A stretch of DNA of 64,000 bases from Roseovarius sp. A-2 (GCF_002072155.1 NZ_BDIY01000008.1:1-64000), one strand, 5' to 3'. Shown: positions 8,597 through 16,958, counted from the stretch's first letter. Made by a program: numbers and translations. The notes: a model not told the origin generated them from the sequence alone.

Positions 8597-10189
8597 ATGG
8601 AAAAAGCATCGCATACCAAACCAGACGCCGACACGGAGCCCGCCATCGCAGCGAGCGTCGAGAAATTCGATGTGCTGGTCACCGCCGAAGAGGCATACCC
8701 TGCGTTCGAGCGTGCCTTTCTGACGGCCAGATCCGAGATCATCGCCAGTTTCCGTGTCATCGACCTTGCCACGCGATTACGCTCACCCGAGGCGCGCAAG
8801 ATCGGCACCACCTGGATGGACCTTCTGATCCACACGCTCGATCGCGGTGTCGCGGTGCGTCTCGTGACCTCCGACTTCGATCCGGTGGCCGCGCCAGAAT
8901 TGCATCAGGTGGCCTGGCGCACGCTGCGCCAGATCGCTGCAGTGCGTGAACTGACGCGGAATCCGTCGCTGATCAATTTCACGCTGGCACTGCACGACGC
9001 GCGCACCGGCACCCTGCCGCGACTGATCCTCTATCCGATCGTTCGCCACAAGATGAACCAGTTGGCCCGGACATGGACCGAGATGAGCGAGGCGGAGCGC
9101 CAACGATTCCGGATCGAGACGCCACGGTTGCAAAAAATCTGTTTCGAGGACAGCAACGGGCGGCTTTGCTTTCCGTGGCGCCCGGTCGATCTCTATCCGG
9201 CGACGCATCATCAGAAAATGGCCGTCTTCGACCGTGAAACCCTCTATATCGGCGGGCTCGACCTGAATGAGCGGCGCTATGATACCAAGCGCCATCGCCG
9301 CGCCGCCGAACGCACATGGCATGACATCCAGGCGATTGCCACGGGCCCCGTGGCGCAGGCCGCGCAGGCGCATCTGGAGAGCTTTCTGGATAGTGTTGCA
9401 GGCCGGGCAGCCCCGCCCTCCGCCGCACCGGGATTTCTGCGCACCTTGTCGCGCCGCCGTCGCGGCATGCCGCTGCGCCTCGCCCCCAAGACGGTCCTGC
9501 GCGAGATCGAGACCCAACATATCGAGGCGGTCGCGCGGGCGCGTCACCTGATCTATCTGGAGACGCAATTCCTGCGCCATCTTCCCTTGGCGCGCGCGCT
9601 GGAGAGACGGGCGCGCGCCTGCCCCGGGTTGCGACTGATCGTGGTTCTGCCCGCCGCCCCTGAGGATGCTGCCTTTGACAGCAATCAGGGCCTCGATCTG
9701 CGTTACGGCGAATACCAGCAGGTGCGCTGCCTGACGCAGCTGCAACGCGCGTTCGGCTCGGATCGATTTCTGGTGGCCTCGCCGGTGCAGCCACGCGGAA
9801 CCGAGAGCGACGGGCGGGATGCGCTCGAGGACGCACCGTTGATCTACGTGCACTCCAAGGTCTCGATTTTCGATGATTTCGGGGCGATCCTGTCCTCGGC
9901 AAATCTCAACGGGCGAAGCATGAGATGGGATACCGAGGCGGGGCTCTACCTCGATCAGCCGGCCCATGTCGAGGAACTGCGCCGTCGCGTAATGGGGCAC
10001 TGGCTGCCGCCGCAATCGGGCGCGGCCTATCTTGATCCGCAATCCGCATTCGGCCACTGGCGGCGGCTCGTGGAAAGCAACAGTGCGCTGCCACCCTGCC
10101 AGCGGCAGGGCTTTCTGGTGCGCTACGATTCGGACGCGGCCCGCGATATCGCCACACCGGTCCCCGGCATGCCGGAAGAGGTCGTCTGA
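8597..10189 (+). CDS. Phospholipase D-like (HKD) family protein
   Basis: About 530 residues from ATG 8597, chosen because a terminator lies at 8489-8519 and the upstream extension has no domain. Two HKD catalytic motifs are present: HHQKMAVFD near residue 204 and VHSKVSIFD near 418, followed by SSANLNGRSM. Together they form one phosphodiesterase active site acting on phospholipids or other phosphodiesters. There is no signal peptide, so a cytoplasmic or membrane-peripheral location is likely. Its place among stress and membrane genes suggests a role in phospholipid remodelling, but the substrate is unknown. Confidence 0.8.
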   Translation: MEKASHTKPDADTEPAIAASVEKFDVLVTAEEAYPAFERAFLTARSEIIASFRVIDLATRLRSPEARKIGTTWMDLLIHTLDRGVAVRLVTSDFDPVAAPELHQVAWRTLRQIAAVRELTRNPSLINFTLALHDARTGTLPRLILYPIVRHKMNQLARTWTEMSEAERQRFRIETPRLQKICFEDSNGRLCFPWRPVDLYPATHHQKMAVFDRETLYIGGLDLNERRYDTKRHRRAAERTWHDIQAIATGPVAQAAQAHLESFLDSVAGRAAPPSAAPGFLRTLSRRRRGMPLRLAPKTVLREIETQHIEAVARARHLIYLETQFLRHLPLARALERRARACPGLRLIVVLPAAPEDAAFDSNQGLDLRYGEYQQVRCLTQLQRAFGSDRFLVASPVQPRGTESDGRDALEDAPLIYVHSKVSIFDDFGAILSSANLNGRSMRWDTEAGLYLDQPAHVEELRRRVMGHWLPPQSGAAYLDPQSAFGHWRRLVESNSALPPCQRQGFLVRYDSDAARDIATPVPGMPEEVV

Positions 10190-10193
10190 CCGC

Positions 10194-11288
10194 TCAACCG
10201 ATGTCTTCGGCAGTGCCCTGCGACATCCCGGTGTCTGCCCCGATCTCGTTGTCGATCTCGAAAATGTCGAGCATCACCAGCACCATCACCAAGACCGGAA
10301 TCGCAACGATCCCGCCGATCGGCCCCCAGATCCAGAGCCAGATCACCAGCGACACAAAAATCAGTAGCGGGTTAACCGAGATATGCTTGCCCACCATGGC
10401 AGGCGTCACGAATTGCGCCTCGGTCATGTTGAGCGTCAAAAAGATCGCTGCCGGTGCAAATATCATCAGCCCGTCAAAGACGATCAATCCCGCAAGTAAC
10501 AGTCCGGCCACCACAACCATCGGCCCGGCATAAAGGATGAAATTCAACAGCGCGGCCGCGATCCCCCAGATAATCGCCGCAGGCATGCCGATCAGGGCAA
10601 GCGCCGTGCCAAGCGCTATGCCGAGGCCGGTATTGATGATGGTAATCGTCAGGAAATAGCGCGCCACCAGCCGCTCGGCGATGGCAAAGCGGCGCTGAAT
10701 GATCGCGGTGTCCCGCGACGTGCCGATCCAGTGCGCGAGCCATTGATAGATGCCCTTGCGCGTGAGGAGAAAGAAGAACAGCGTCCCGCCGAAGATCAGC
10801 ACTTGTGCCAGCACCAACGGGGCAAGAAACAGCGTGCTGGTGAGGGTTGGCATCGGGTCGGGTCCGTTCTCGGTCGCGCTCTCGCCTCCGCCGGGGGGTT
10901 GGGTGCCAAGCGCCTCCTCGACCTCACGGTTAACCGCGTCGAGGCCCCGGATGAGACCGCGGAACTCTCCGATGATGGCGCGCAACTCCCATTTTATGGC
11001 CGGCAGATGCTCCACCACGCGCCAGATCAGCGGCTCCACCAATATCCCCATCACGGCAATCACCGACACGCCCAGGATGAGCATGATCGCCGAGGCCAGC
11101 CCGGCAGGCAGCCCCCACCGCTCGAAAACATCCGCCATCGGCGCGAGGATGACCCCGGTCACGACTCCCAGAACCATGGGCGCGAATATGTCGGCACCGA
11201 GTTTCAACGTCCCAAAGCCGAGCGTCACTGCAATCACGATGATGGCCACCCGCACGATCGGATCACCAGTGGAATGAGGATTATGCAT
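10194..11288 (-). CDS. AI-2E family (PerM/UPF0118) transporter
   Basis: A 364-residue membrane protein with the family pattern: paired N-terminal helices, a long middle segment containing a proline/glycine-rich linker (TQPPGGGES), then four to five helices with TAALLNFILYAGP-like and NPLLIFVSLVIW motifs. The family includes the autoinducer-2 exporter TqsA and osmostress Na+/H+ antiporters; the substrate here is unknown. The ATG at 11288 is only eight bases from the -10 box of a perfect EcfG promoter (11297-11321), so the transcript would be nearly leaderless. It converges with the phospholipase-D-like gene, four bases away. Confidence 0.8.
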   Translation of the reverse strand: MHNPHSTGDPIVRVAIIVIAVTLGFGTLKLGADIFAPMVLGVVTGVILAPMADVFERWGLPAGLASAIMLILGVSVIAVMGILVEPLIWRVVEHLPAIKWELRAIIGEFRGLIRGLDAVNREVEEALGTQPPGGGESATENGPDPMPTLTSTLFLAPLVLAQVLIFGGTLFFFLLTRKGIYQWLAHWIGTSRDTAIIQRRFAIAERLVARYFLTITIINTGLGIALGTALALIGMPAAIIWGIAAALLNFILYAGPMVVVAGLLLAGLIVFDGLMIFAPAAIFLTLNMTEAQFVTPAMVGKHISVNPLLIFVSLVIWLWIWGPIGGIVAIPVLVMVLVMLDIFEIDNEIGADTGMSQGTAEDIG

Positions 11289-11296
11289 GCACAGAT

Positions 11297-11321
11297 AACG
11301 CGCGCCGCTCGCAAATGTTCC
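11297..11321 (-). promoter_or_regulatory. EcfG-type promoter (minus strand, N16)
   Basis: Minus-strand GGAAC (11321-11317) and CGTT (11300-11297) are separated by 16 bases. It drives the AI-2E family gene and stands back to back with the csbD promoter at 11335. Confidence 0.7.
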
Positions 11322-11334
11322 CTGGCTTTTGCGC

Positions 11335-11360
11335 GGAACAATGTGCGGCTAGGCCGCGTT
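11335..11360 (+). promoter_or_regulatory. EcfG-type promoter (plus strand, N17)
   Basis: GGAAC 11335-11339, 17-base spacer, CGTT 11357-11360. It is 36 bases upstream of the csbD-like start with its AAAAGGAG ribosome site. Confidence 0.7.
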
Positions 11361-11396
11361 GCCCTGACAGAGCATCGCAACCAAAAGGAGTGCGTC

Positions 11397-11577
11397 ATGA
11401 ACTGGGAACAAACTCAAGGGCAATGCCCGAGTCGAATGGGCGCGATTGAGCGACCAGGACCTGGAGCGCGTCGCCGGCGAGCGAGAAAAACTCGTGGGCC
11501 TGATCCAGGAAAAATACGGGCGCACCAAGAAAGAGGCTGAAGAAGAGATCGACAATTGGTGCCGGAGGGTGTCTTGA
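11397..11577 (+). pseudogene. CsbD-family stress protein, 5' deletion with frameshift
   Basis: The start at 11397 has a strong ribosome site (AAAAGGAG) and encodes MNW, the usual CsbD beginning. The frame then shifts by one base at 11406. The +1 frame continues with an unmistakable CsbD body (KLKGNARVEWARL, DLERVAGEREKLVGLIQEKY, then EAEEEIDNW) to the stop at 11575-11577. Typical members have about eight more residues between MNW and KLKG, so a single 23-nt deletion would explain both the missing codons and the shift. CsbD proteins are small, abundant stress proteins. The promoter, ribosome site and overlap with the next gene are all intact, so the loss looks recent or is an assembly error. 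Confidence 0.75.
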
Positions 11578-12068
11578 TGGCCAATCACAACGACCTCAAG
11601 CAAGACCTCTGGAAACGGCTGAACGATCAGACCGCCGGAATGATGGGGATCGAAGGCGCGGATATGCACATGCGCCCAATGACCCCCCATGCCGATGCGG
11701 CGCACAACAAAGTCTGGTTTCTTTGCGCGTCCGACAACCAGCTGACGAAGACCGGGGCCGAAAGCGGTCGCGCGCATTTCACTGCCCAAAGTCCCGATGA
11801 ACGCTTTTACGCCTGCATCAGCGGCCCCATCTCGGTGCGCCGTGACCTCGACAAGCTCAACGAGCTCTGGAGTGTCTTCGCCTCGGCCTTTTTCGAAGGC
11901 GGACCGGAGGAGTCGAGCGCCGTGCTATTGGAGCTCAGGCCGGAAGAGGCCGAAATCTGGACGGTCGAAGCAAGCGGCATGCAATTTGCCGCCGAAATCG
12001 CCCGCGCGGCCTTCGGACCCAGATCGCGGCCCGATCTGGGCACGCATGACGTGGTGGCCCTGCCCTGA
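11577..12068 (+). CDS. General stress protein 26-like (pyridoxamine 5'-phosphate oxidase fold)
   Basis: 163 residues from ATG 11577, which overlaps the csbD stop codon by one base and has GGAGG eight bases upstream. The sequence has the split-barrel flavin-binding pattern of the general stress protein 26 group: M-RPMTPHAD near residue 30, NKVWFLCASDNQL, the ERFYACISGPISV strand, and a late W-T-EASGMQFAAEI segment. Members bind FMN or FAD and are induced by stress; the reaction is unknown. It is translationally coupled to csbD and shares its EcfG-type promoter. Confidence 0.8.
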   Translation: MANHNDLKQDLWKRLNDQTAGMMGIEGADMHMRPMTPHADAAHNKVWFLCASDNQLTKTGAESGRAHFTAQSPDERFYACISGPISVRRDLDKLNELWSVFASAFFEGGPEESSAVLLELRPEEAEIWTVEASGMQFAAEIARAAFGPRSRPDLGTHDVVALP

Positions 12069-12100
12069 GCGGCGATGCGGTCTACGTAGACGACCATGAC

Positions 12101-12125
12101 GGAACCATTCGCCCCCTCGGACGTT
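12101..12125 (+). promoter_or_regulatory. EcfG-type promoter (N16) abutting a start codon
   Basis: GGAAC 12101-12105, 16-base spacer, CGTT 12122-12125. The ATG of the MscS gene is at 12134, eight bases after the -10 element, implying a leaderless or nearly leaderless mRNA. Confidence 0.7.
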
Positions 12126-12133
12126 TGGTCGTC

Positions 12134-13789
12134 ATGGTATCGTTTTTTCGCCTGCTGATCTTCTGCGCCACGGCCCTCATTTTCACCGGGGCCGCCGCAC
12201 AAGACACGTCAGACGCCTGGTATATCGCCGAGGCGTTGAACGAGGGGCTTGGCCCCGCGCCCGATGATCTCGATCTTTCGACACCGCGCGCGGCGATGCG
12301 CAACTTTGTCGAATATTCGCGCGCGGAACGGTTCGACGCGGCAGCACATGTGCTCAATCTTTCGGGAATCGATCCCGAGCGTCAGCCCGACCGGGCAGCA
12401 CGCGTCGCACAGCAGCTATATCAGGTGATCGACCGCCGTGTCTGGGTCGACTGGTCCGATTTGCCCGCGCGTCCCGATGCCAAGGTCGAGCCATCCGCTG
12501 GCGAAGGCAACACCCCGCGCGAGGTGCGCCGCGATCTGGGGATCAAGCTCTTCGAGTTGGACGGCCGCGCCTTCGAAATCCGCATTGCGCGCTACAGGGC
12601 GGGCGAGGACAGCGAGCCGGTCTGGCTCTTCACACCGCAAACCGTCGAGGATGTCGCAGCCCTGCACGACGCTTACGGGCCGCGCGCCTTCGAGCAATAC
12701 ATCCCCGACCGGATGAAGAAGCAGCTGAGCGGGCTGCGGATCTGGGAATGGATCGGCCTGCCGATCATGCTCGGCCTGCTCATCGGCATCGGCTGGTCGG
12801 TCAACGCGATCATCACCACGCTCTCGCACAAGGCACCTTACCGGTTCTTGCAACACGCGTTTGCACGCGCGGGCTTTCCGCTGGCGCTGTTTGCCGTGGC
12901 GATGCTGGCGCAGGGGGTGCTCAGCCTCGCGGTCTCGTTCTCCGGCCCGGTCACCAGCATCGTGCAGCCCTTGCTCGTCATCATCATGGCATCGGGTGTG
13001 GGCATGGCGGCGTTGCGCATCGTCGATGCAATCCTTGATCGGGTCACGTTGCGCTATGTGGGCGATATCGACGACACGCGCAGTCTCGACAAGCGCGAGC
13101 TTTATACCTCGATTTATGCGCTGAGACGGGTCATCGTGCTCATCATGGTGGGGTTCGCCGCGTTTTATGTGCTGGCCCGGCTCAATCTCTTTCAATCCGT
13201 CGGGATGACGCTGCTGGCTTCGGCGGGTGTATTGACGGTGCTTCTGGGCATTGCCGGGCAGGCGATGCTGGGAAATATCCTCGCCTCGCTTCAGATAGCG
13301 CTGGCCAAGCCGGTGCGGATCGGGGACAGCGTACTCTTCGAGGACGAATGGGCCTATGTCGAGAGCATCTTCTACACCTTCATGCGCCTGCGCACATGGG
13401 ACGAGCGGCGGATCATCGTCCCGGTGCGCTATTTCGTCTCCAAACCCTTTGAGAACTGGTCGGTCAAGGATGCGCGGATCATGCACACCGTCCGGCTCCG
13501 GCTCGATCACAGTGCCGATAGCGACGTGCTGCGCGATCGGTTCATTGAACTGGCCCGCGAAGACGAGGGTGTCATCGAGCATGATCAGATCGCCTGCTAT
13601 GTCACCGATCACAATGCGCAGGGAATGGAAATATCCTTCTACGCAATGTCGCCCGACCCCTCGACAGGCTGGGTGACAGAAATGCGGCTGCGCGAGGGGC
13701 TTTTGCGCTTCATCCGCGAAAGCCATCCCGAATGGTGGCCGCAGGAGCGCATCGAAGGCGGCGCGAAAATTGTCGCCACACAGAACTGA
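12134..13789 (+). CDS. MscS-family mechanosensitive ion channel
   Basis: 551 residues with an N-terminal signal sequence (VSFFRLLIFCATALIFTGAAA), a periplasmic domain to about residue 200, four or more membrane helices, and the MscS pore/beta core (LLASAGVLTVLLGIAGQAML near 360, then KPVRIGDSVLFEDEWAYVE near 395). It is an inner-membrane channel opening under hypo-osmotic stretch. Unlike the frameshifted channel at 3936, the frame is intact. It has its own EcfG-type promoter directly at its start, so it is probably part of the general stress response. Confidence 0.85.
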   Translation: MVSFFRLLIFCATALIFTGAAAQDTSDAWYIAEALNEGLGPAPDDLDLSTPRAAMRNFVEYSRAERFDAAAHVLNLSGIDPERQPDRAARVAQQLYQVIDRRVWVDWSDLPARPDAKVEPSAGEGNTPREVRRDLGIKLFELDGRAFEIRIARYRAGEDSEPVWLFTPQTVEDVAALHDAYGPRAFEQYIPDRMKKQLSGLRIWEWIGLPIMLGLLIGIGWSVNAIITTLSHKAPYRFLQHAFARAGFPLALFAVAMLAQGVLSLAVSFSGPVTSIVQPLLVIIMASGVGMAALRIVDAILDRVTLRYVGDIDDTRSLDKRELYTSIYALRRVIVLIMVGFAAFYVLARLNLFQSVGMTLLASAGVLTVLLGIAGQAMLGNILASLQIALAKPVRIGDSVLFEDEWAYVESIFYTFMRLRTWDERRIIVPVRYFVSKPFENWSVKDARIMHTVRLRLDHSADSDVLRDRFIELAREDEGVIEHDQIACYVTDHNAQGMEISFYAMSPDPSTGWVTEMRLREGLLRFIRESHPEWWPQERIEGGAKIVATQN

Positions 13790-13793
13790 GCAC

Positions 13794-14525
13794 TCAGATC
13801 AGCGGGCGCGTGACCGGGGTGCGCGCCCCGTCGAGACCGGCGATCTCGCACAACCTGTCGTAATCGAAAAACCGCAGCGTCCCTTTGCGCCACGACACCA
13901 CGCCCGTCTCGCGCAGATGTTTAAGCGTCTTGTTGGTATGCACCAGCGACAGCCCGAGCGCGTCGGCCAGATCCTGTTGTCGGTAAGGCAGGGGCATCTC
14001 TGCCCCATCCACAAGCCCGAGCGCCATGCCACCATCATGCAATCGCACGAAGGCGCGCGCGATCCGCTCGATCCCGCTCATATGTCCGATCAGCGCCAGA
14101 ACCTCGCCCAGAAAATGCTCTTCGACGGCGGCGATCCATGTCAGGTCGAACGCTCGTTCCGGTTGATCGCGAAACAGTGCCCAGAGCGATTTTCGGTCGA
14201 AGACGCAGAGCGTCATCGCTGTTGTCGCCTCGACGGAATGTTGCATTTCCTTCATCACCCCGGCCTGCAATCCAATGAAATCCCCGGGCAGAATAATGTT
14301 GAGAACCTGCCGGTCGCCGGATGCCATGGTCTTGTAGCGCAGGCCCATCCCTTCCAGCACGGTATAAAGCTGCGGGCTGTTCGACCCCTCCAGCATCAGG
14401 GTGGTTCCTGGATCGACCTTCAACTCTCCGGTCTTGAAATCCTGCATGAAATCAACTTCCCGGTCGTTCATCGGGGCAAAGAGTGACAGCTTGCGCAGCG
14501 GGCAGTTTCGGCAAGATGTCGCCAT
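13794..14525 (-). CDS. Crp/Fnr-family transcriptional regulator
   Basis: 243 residues from ATG 14525, preceded by AAGGAAA. It has an N-terminal cysteine pair (SCRNCPLRKL), an effector-binding beta roll (about 30-140, including LPGDFIGLQAG) and a C-terminal winged helix (YRQQDLADALGLSLVHTNKTLKHL at about 175-198). The single CxxC pair is not the full cysteine set of classical oxygen-sensing FNR, so a cyclic-nucleotide or other ligand is possible. It is divergent from the degenerate receiver gene, leaving about 65 bases for both promoters. Confidence 0.8.
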   Translation of the reverse strand: MATSCRNCPLRKLSLFAPMNDREVDFMQDFKTGELKVDPGTTLMLEGSNSPQLYTVLEGMGLRYKTMASGDRQVLNIILPGDFIGLQAGVMKEMQHSVEATTAMTLCVFDRKSLWALFRDQPERAFDLTWIAAVEEHFLGEVLALIGHMSGIERIARAFVRLHDGGMALGLVDGAEMPLPYRQQDLADALGLSLVHTNKTLKHLRETGVVSWRKGTLRFFDYDRLCEIAGLDGARTPVTRPLI

Positions 14526-14592
14526 CGAATATTTCCTTCCCGATATGTCACAGTTAAATGCGGGGGTGCCCATTGCGCTCTATCAAAGGAGC

Positions 14593-15000
14593 ATGCCCCA
14601 GATCGACACAATGAACAATGCAATGCCCGAAACCACGAATTCAGTGATACCCGTATTCCTTGTGCTGGAGCGCGACGCGCTGATTGCAGAGGATATCATG
14701 GGATCGCTCGCGGATATGGGACCGTGCCGCACCATCCATGTCAGAGACGCGTCCGAGATCACGCCGCATCTCAGCGCAGAGCCGCGTGTCTCGGCGGTGT
14801 TTTTGGAAATGCCCCTCACGCAGGTGGTGGTACTGGGCCTCGATCGACGTTTGGCCGAACATGGCGCGCATGTCATCCTCACCATCGGCGAGGATGACGC
14901 GGAGCATGTTCAAGCCCTTGGCTGGGGCATGCTGGTGCGCCCCTTCACCGATGAGATGCTCCGCGAGGCGCTCATGGGCACGATCAAGCGGCGGCTTTAG
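14593..15000 (+). CDS. Degenerate response-regulator receiver domain protein
   Basis: A 135-residue stand-alone receiver-like domain. The first strand and acidic region are recognisable (IPVFLVLERDALIAEDIMGSL), but the usual phospho-acceptor aspartate is replaced by glutamate (AVFLEMP) and the conserved K-P-F lysine by arginine (LVRPFTDE). It probably cannot be phosphorylated normally; glutamate may mimic the phosphorylated state. The AAAGGAG at 14585-14591 is unusually close to ATG 14593, so the next ATG (14611) is also possible. It lies divergent to a Crp/Fnr gene in the stress island; the partner is unknown. Confidence 0.6.
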   Translation: MPQIDTMNNAMPETTNSVIPVFLVLERDALIAEDIMGSLADMGPCRTIHVRDASEITPHLSAEPRVSAVFLEMPLTQVVVLGLDRRLAEHGAHVILTIGEDDAEHVQALGWGMLVRPFTDEMLREALMGTIKRRL

Positions 15001-15350
15001 TCGCGCCGCTCGCGCATCGCCCGTCCGGCCTGCATGCCCATGGCAAAACCCTCGGCAAGTTGCACCAGCGGATCCTTCGGCGGCTCTGACGGGGGGGCAG
15101 CGCTGCGCGGCTCATCTGCCCCGCCGCCCTGCGCCCCGAGCGCCATCAGGCAGAACCCCAGCACAAGATAGAGAGCGCCGATCACCGTGTAGGCGACGAG
15201 CACGCCCTCATTCACGGCCAGCACGATCCACAGCGCCACGGTCAGAAACCCCAGCCCGGCAAGGCCAAAGACCACACCCATCACGCTGAACGCGGTGGCG
15301 CGCGCCGCGTTGCGCAGGCGCGCGCCCATGGTCGAGAAGAAACCGGTCAT
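14997..15350 (-). CDS. Small holin-like (phage holin family III-type) membrane protein
   Basis: 117 residues with two hydrophobic helices (FSVMGVVFGLAGLGFLTVAL and AYTVIGALYLVLGFCLMALG) and a hydrophilic, glycine/proline-rich tail. The pattern fits the Holin-X/DUF1469-like group that often accompanies DUF883 proteins in stress clusters and is unrelated to prophages. It lies three bases behind the DUF883 gene, presumably in the same transcript, and overlaps the receiver gene tail to tail by four bases. Confidence 0.6.
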   Translation of the reverse strand: MTGFFSTMGARLRNAARATAFSVMGVVFGLAGLGFLTVALWIVLAVNEGVLVAYTVIGALYLVLGFCLMALGAQGGGADEPRSAAPPSEPPKDPLVQLAEGFAMGMQAGRAMRERRD

Positions 15351-15353
15351 CGG

Positions 15354-15683
15354 TCACTTCCGCCCGGTCATGAACCCAAGCAGAAAGCCGAGGCCAACAG
15401 CCAGCCCGACCGCCGCCGCAGGCTGATTGCGCACCTGATCGGCGGCCTGTTGGCCCATTTCCTCGGCGCGGTGTTGCGCGTTGTGCATCTGTCGTGCGCC
15501 CGCGTCACGCAGGTCGGCGGCCTTCTGGCGGGCCTGTTCGCTGGCCGCCTCGCGCGACGACCGGCCCAGACCCGACAACGTCTGCGAGATGTCGGAAATA
15601 TCCTGCCTCAGCGTCGCGATCTGCTCCGAAAGTTGGTCCATGTCCTTTTGCGGCGATGCGTCGGTGGTTTTCGATTGTGCCAT
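15354..15683 (-). CDS. DUF883 (ElaB/YqjD-type) membrane-anchored protein
   Basis: 109 residues: a long amphipathic coiled-coil-like region (about 10-85, rich in Ala, Glu, Gln and Arg) and a C-terminal membrane anchor ([20 protein letters not shown]). This is the layout of YqjD/ElaB proteins, which in E. coli tether ribosomes to the membrane in stationary phase. A GGAGGG ribosome site precedes the start, and a perfect EcfG-type promoter lies 36 bases upstream, in keeping with a stress or stationary-phase role. Confidence 0.8.
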   Translation of the reverse strand: MAQSKTTDASPQKDMDQLSEQIATLRQDISDISQTLSGLGRSSREAASEQARQKAADLRDAGARQMHNAQHRAEEMGQQAADQVRNQPAAAVGLAVGLGFLLGFMTGRK

Positions 15684-15719
15684 TCTGCGGCCCTCCGTTT
15701 TGGGTTGCGTTGGCTGGTC

Positions 15720-15744
15720 AACGCGCGCGCGCCCGGGAAGTTCC
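15720..15744 (-). promoter_or_regulatory. EcfG-type promoter (minus strand, N16)
   Basis: Minus-strand GGAAC (15744-15740), 16-base spacer, CGTT (15723-15720). It is correctly placed for the DUF883/holin-like operon. Confidence 0.7.
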
Positions 15745-15795
15745 AGAAAAACCTGTCAAGAATCCGGGTCGTACCATGGCTATGGGATTTTCCTC

Positions 15796-15821
15796 GGAAC
15801 CATTTGCCGCGTCTGGGGGTT
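15796..15821 (+). promoter_or_regulatory. Near-consensus EcfG-type promoter (GGAAC-N17-GGTT)
   Basis: GGAAC 15796-15800 and GGTT 15818-15821, one base off the -10 consensus. It is 35 bases upstream of the DUF1328 gene. Confidence 0.5.
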
Positions 15822-15856
15822 TTCAACGCAACGGCAATTCAGCAATGGAGGCTTTC

Positions 15857-16027
15857 ATGCTTTACTGGGCACTCATCTTTCTCGTCGTCGCACTTGTCGC
15901 CGGCGTTTTTGGCTTTGGCGGGATCGCCTCGGCCTCGGCGGGGATCGCGCAGATCCTGTTCGTGATCTTCCTCGTTCTCTTCGTCGTGGCGATGGTCGTC
16001 CGCGCGCTCAAGGGCCGCTCGCCCTGA
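15857..16027 (+). CDS. DUF1328 small membrane protein
   Basis: 56 residues, almost entirely hydrophobic, with two helices and the family's G-F-G-G-I-A motif ([19 protein letters not shown]). ATG 15857 follows a GGAGG ribosome site. DUF1328 proteins (YtjA type) are widespread small inner-membrane proteins without known function, often stress-induced. The near-consensus EcfG promoter upstream and the terminator downstream make it a single-gene unit. Confidence 0.8.
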   Translation: MLYWALIFLVVALVAGVFGFGGIASASAGIAQILFVIFLVLFVVAMVVRALKGRSP

Positions 16028-16058
16028 TCGGGGTCGGGCCATGAGTAAACACATGCAT

Positions 16059-16089
16059 AAGCCCCGCACCTCGCTGGTGCGGGGCTTTT
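16059..16089. terminator. Intrinsic terminator
   Basis: A 12-bp perfect stem (AAGCCCCGCACC/GGTGCGGGGCTT) with a 5-base loop and a TTTT stretch. It separates the DUF1328 gene from the convergent phyR. Confidence 0.85.
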
Positions 16090-16110
16090 CCTGATATCAC
16101 GGGCAAGCGA

Positions 16111-16929
16111 TCAGCCCTGCAATGTCTCCGTGCTGGCAAAGAACATCGCCTGGCTCACCGCCGACAACACCTGTTCTTCTGAATAAGGCTTGGTGATCAG
16201 GAACGCCGGTTCGGGCCGTTCGCCGGTCAGCAGACGTTCGGGGAAGGCGGTGATGAATACCACCGGCACCTCGCCGATCTCTTCGAGAATATGGTTGACC
16301 GCGTCGATGCCCGAGGATTTGTCGGCCAACTGGATATCGGCGAGGATCATGTCCGGCGGATCGCGCCGTGCGAGCGTCACCGCCTCGTCGCGGGTTCGCG
16401 CATTGCCGGTCACTTCGTGGCCCATGCTCTCGACGATGGCGGTGATGTCCATGGCGATGATCGCCTCATCCTCGATCACCATGATCCGCCCGCGAATGTC
16501 GCCCGACATCTCGCGATGCGCGATGTCAAGAAACTCGCGCGCCTCGTCGGGGCTGACATCGAGAATGGCGGCAATACCGTCCGTCTGGAACCCCTCGATG
16601 CTGTGCAGCAAGAGCGCTTCGCGTGTGTTGGGCGTCAGACGCGAGAGCCGCCGTTGCGCCCGGGCTTCGGCATCGTGCGCCTCGCCAGTCTCTTCCACCG
16701 GGGCACCGGACGAGACCCAGATCTGGTGAAAAGCCCGAAACAGCGCCACCTTGTGCGACAGGCCCGCCTCGAACAGGCTCTTATCGGCCAGAAGCGCCTC
16801 AAGCGTGGCCACCGCATAGTGATCGCCGGTCTTTTGATTGCCGGTCAGCGCGCGCGCATAGCGCCGCAGATAGGGCAACTCTTCCGCGATGTGCTGCGCG
16901 AGGTCAGGCTGGCTTTGGGTTTCCGTCAT
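16111..16929 (-). CDS. phyR: PhyR, anti-anti-sigma response regulator of the general stress response
   Basis: 272 residues: an N-terminal sigma-factor-like domain (about 1-145) fused to a C-terminal receiver (about 148-265) with acidic pocket VIEDEA, phospho-acceptor Asp198 (ILADIQL) and Lys247 (ITKPYS). When phosphorylated, PhyR binds NepR through its sigma-like part and frees EcfG. The neighbouring divergent nepR-ecfG-kinase genes confirm the assignment. A perfect EcfG-type promoter precedes it (16966-16990), giving positive feedback. Confidence 0.95.
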   Translation of the reverse strand: MTETQSQPDLAQHIAEELPYLRRYARALTGNQKTGDHYAVATLEALLADKSLFEAGLSHKVALFRAFHQIWVSSGAPVEETGEAHDAEARAQRRLSRLTPNTREALLLHSIEGFQTDGIAAILDVSPDEAREFLDIAHREMSGDIRGRIMVIEDEAIIAMDITAIVESMGHEVTGNARTRDEAVTLARRDPPDMILADIQLADKSSGIDAVNHILEEIGEVPVVFITAFPERLLTGERPEPAFLITKPYSEEQVLSAVSQAMFFASTETLQG

Positions 16930-16958
16930 GGCATCCTCGAAAAAATGTTGCTGTGCAT

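Noticed and set aside
14997..15350. Holin-like protein as a sign of a prophage.
   Set aside because: No phage structural, lysis or integrase genes nearby; it is cotranscribed with DUF883 in a stress cluster.
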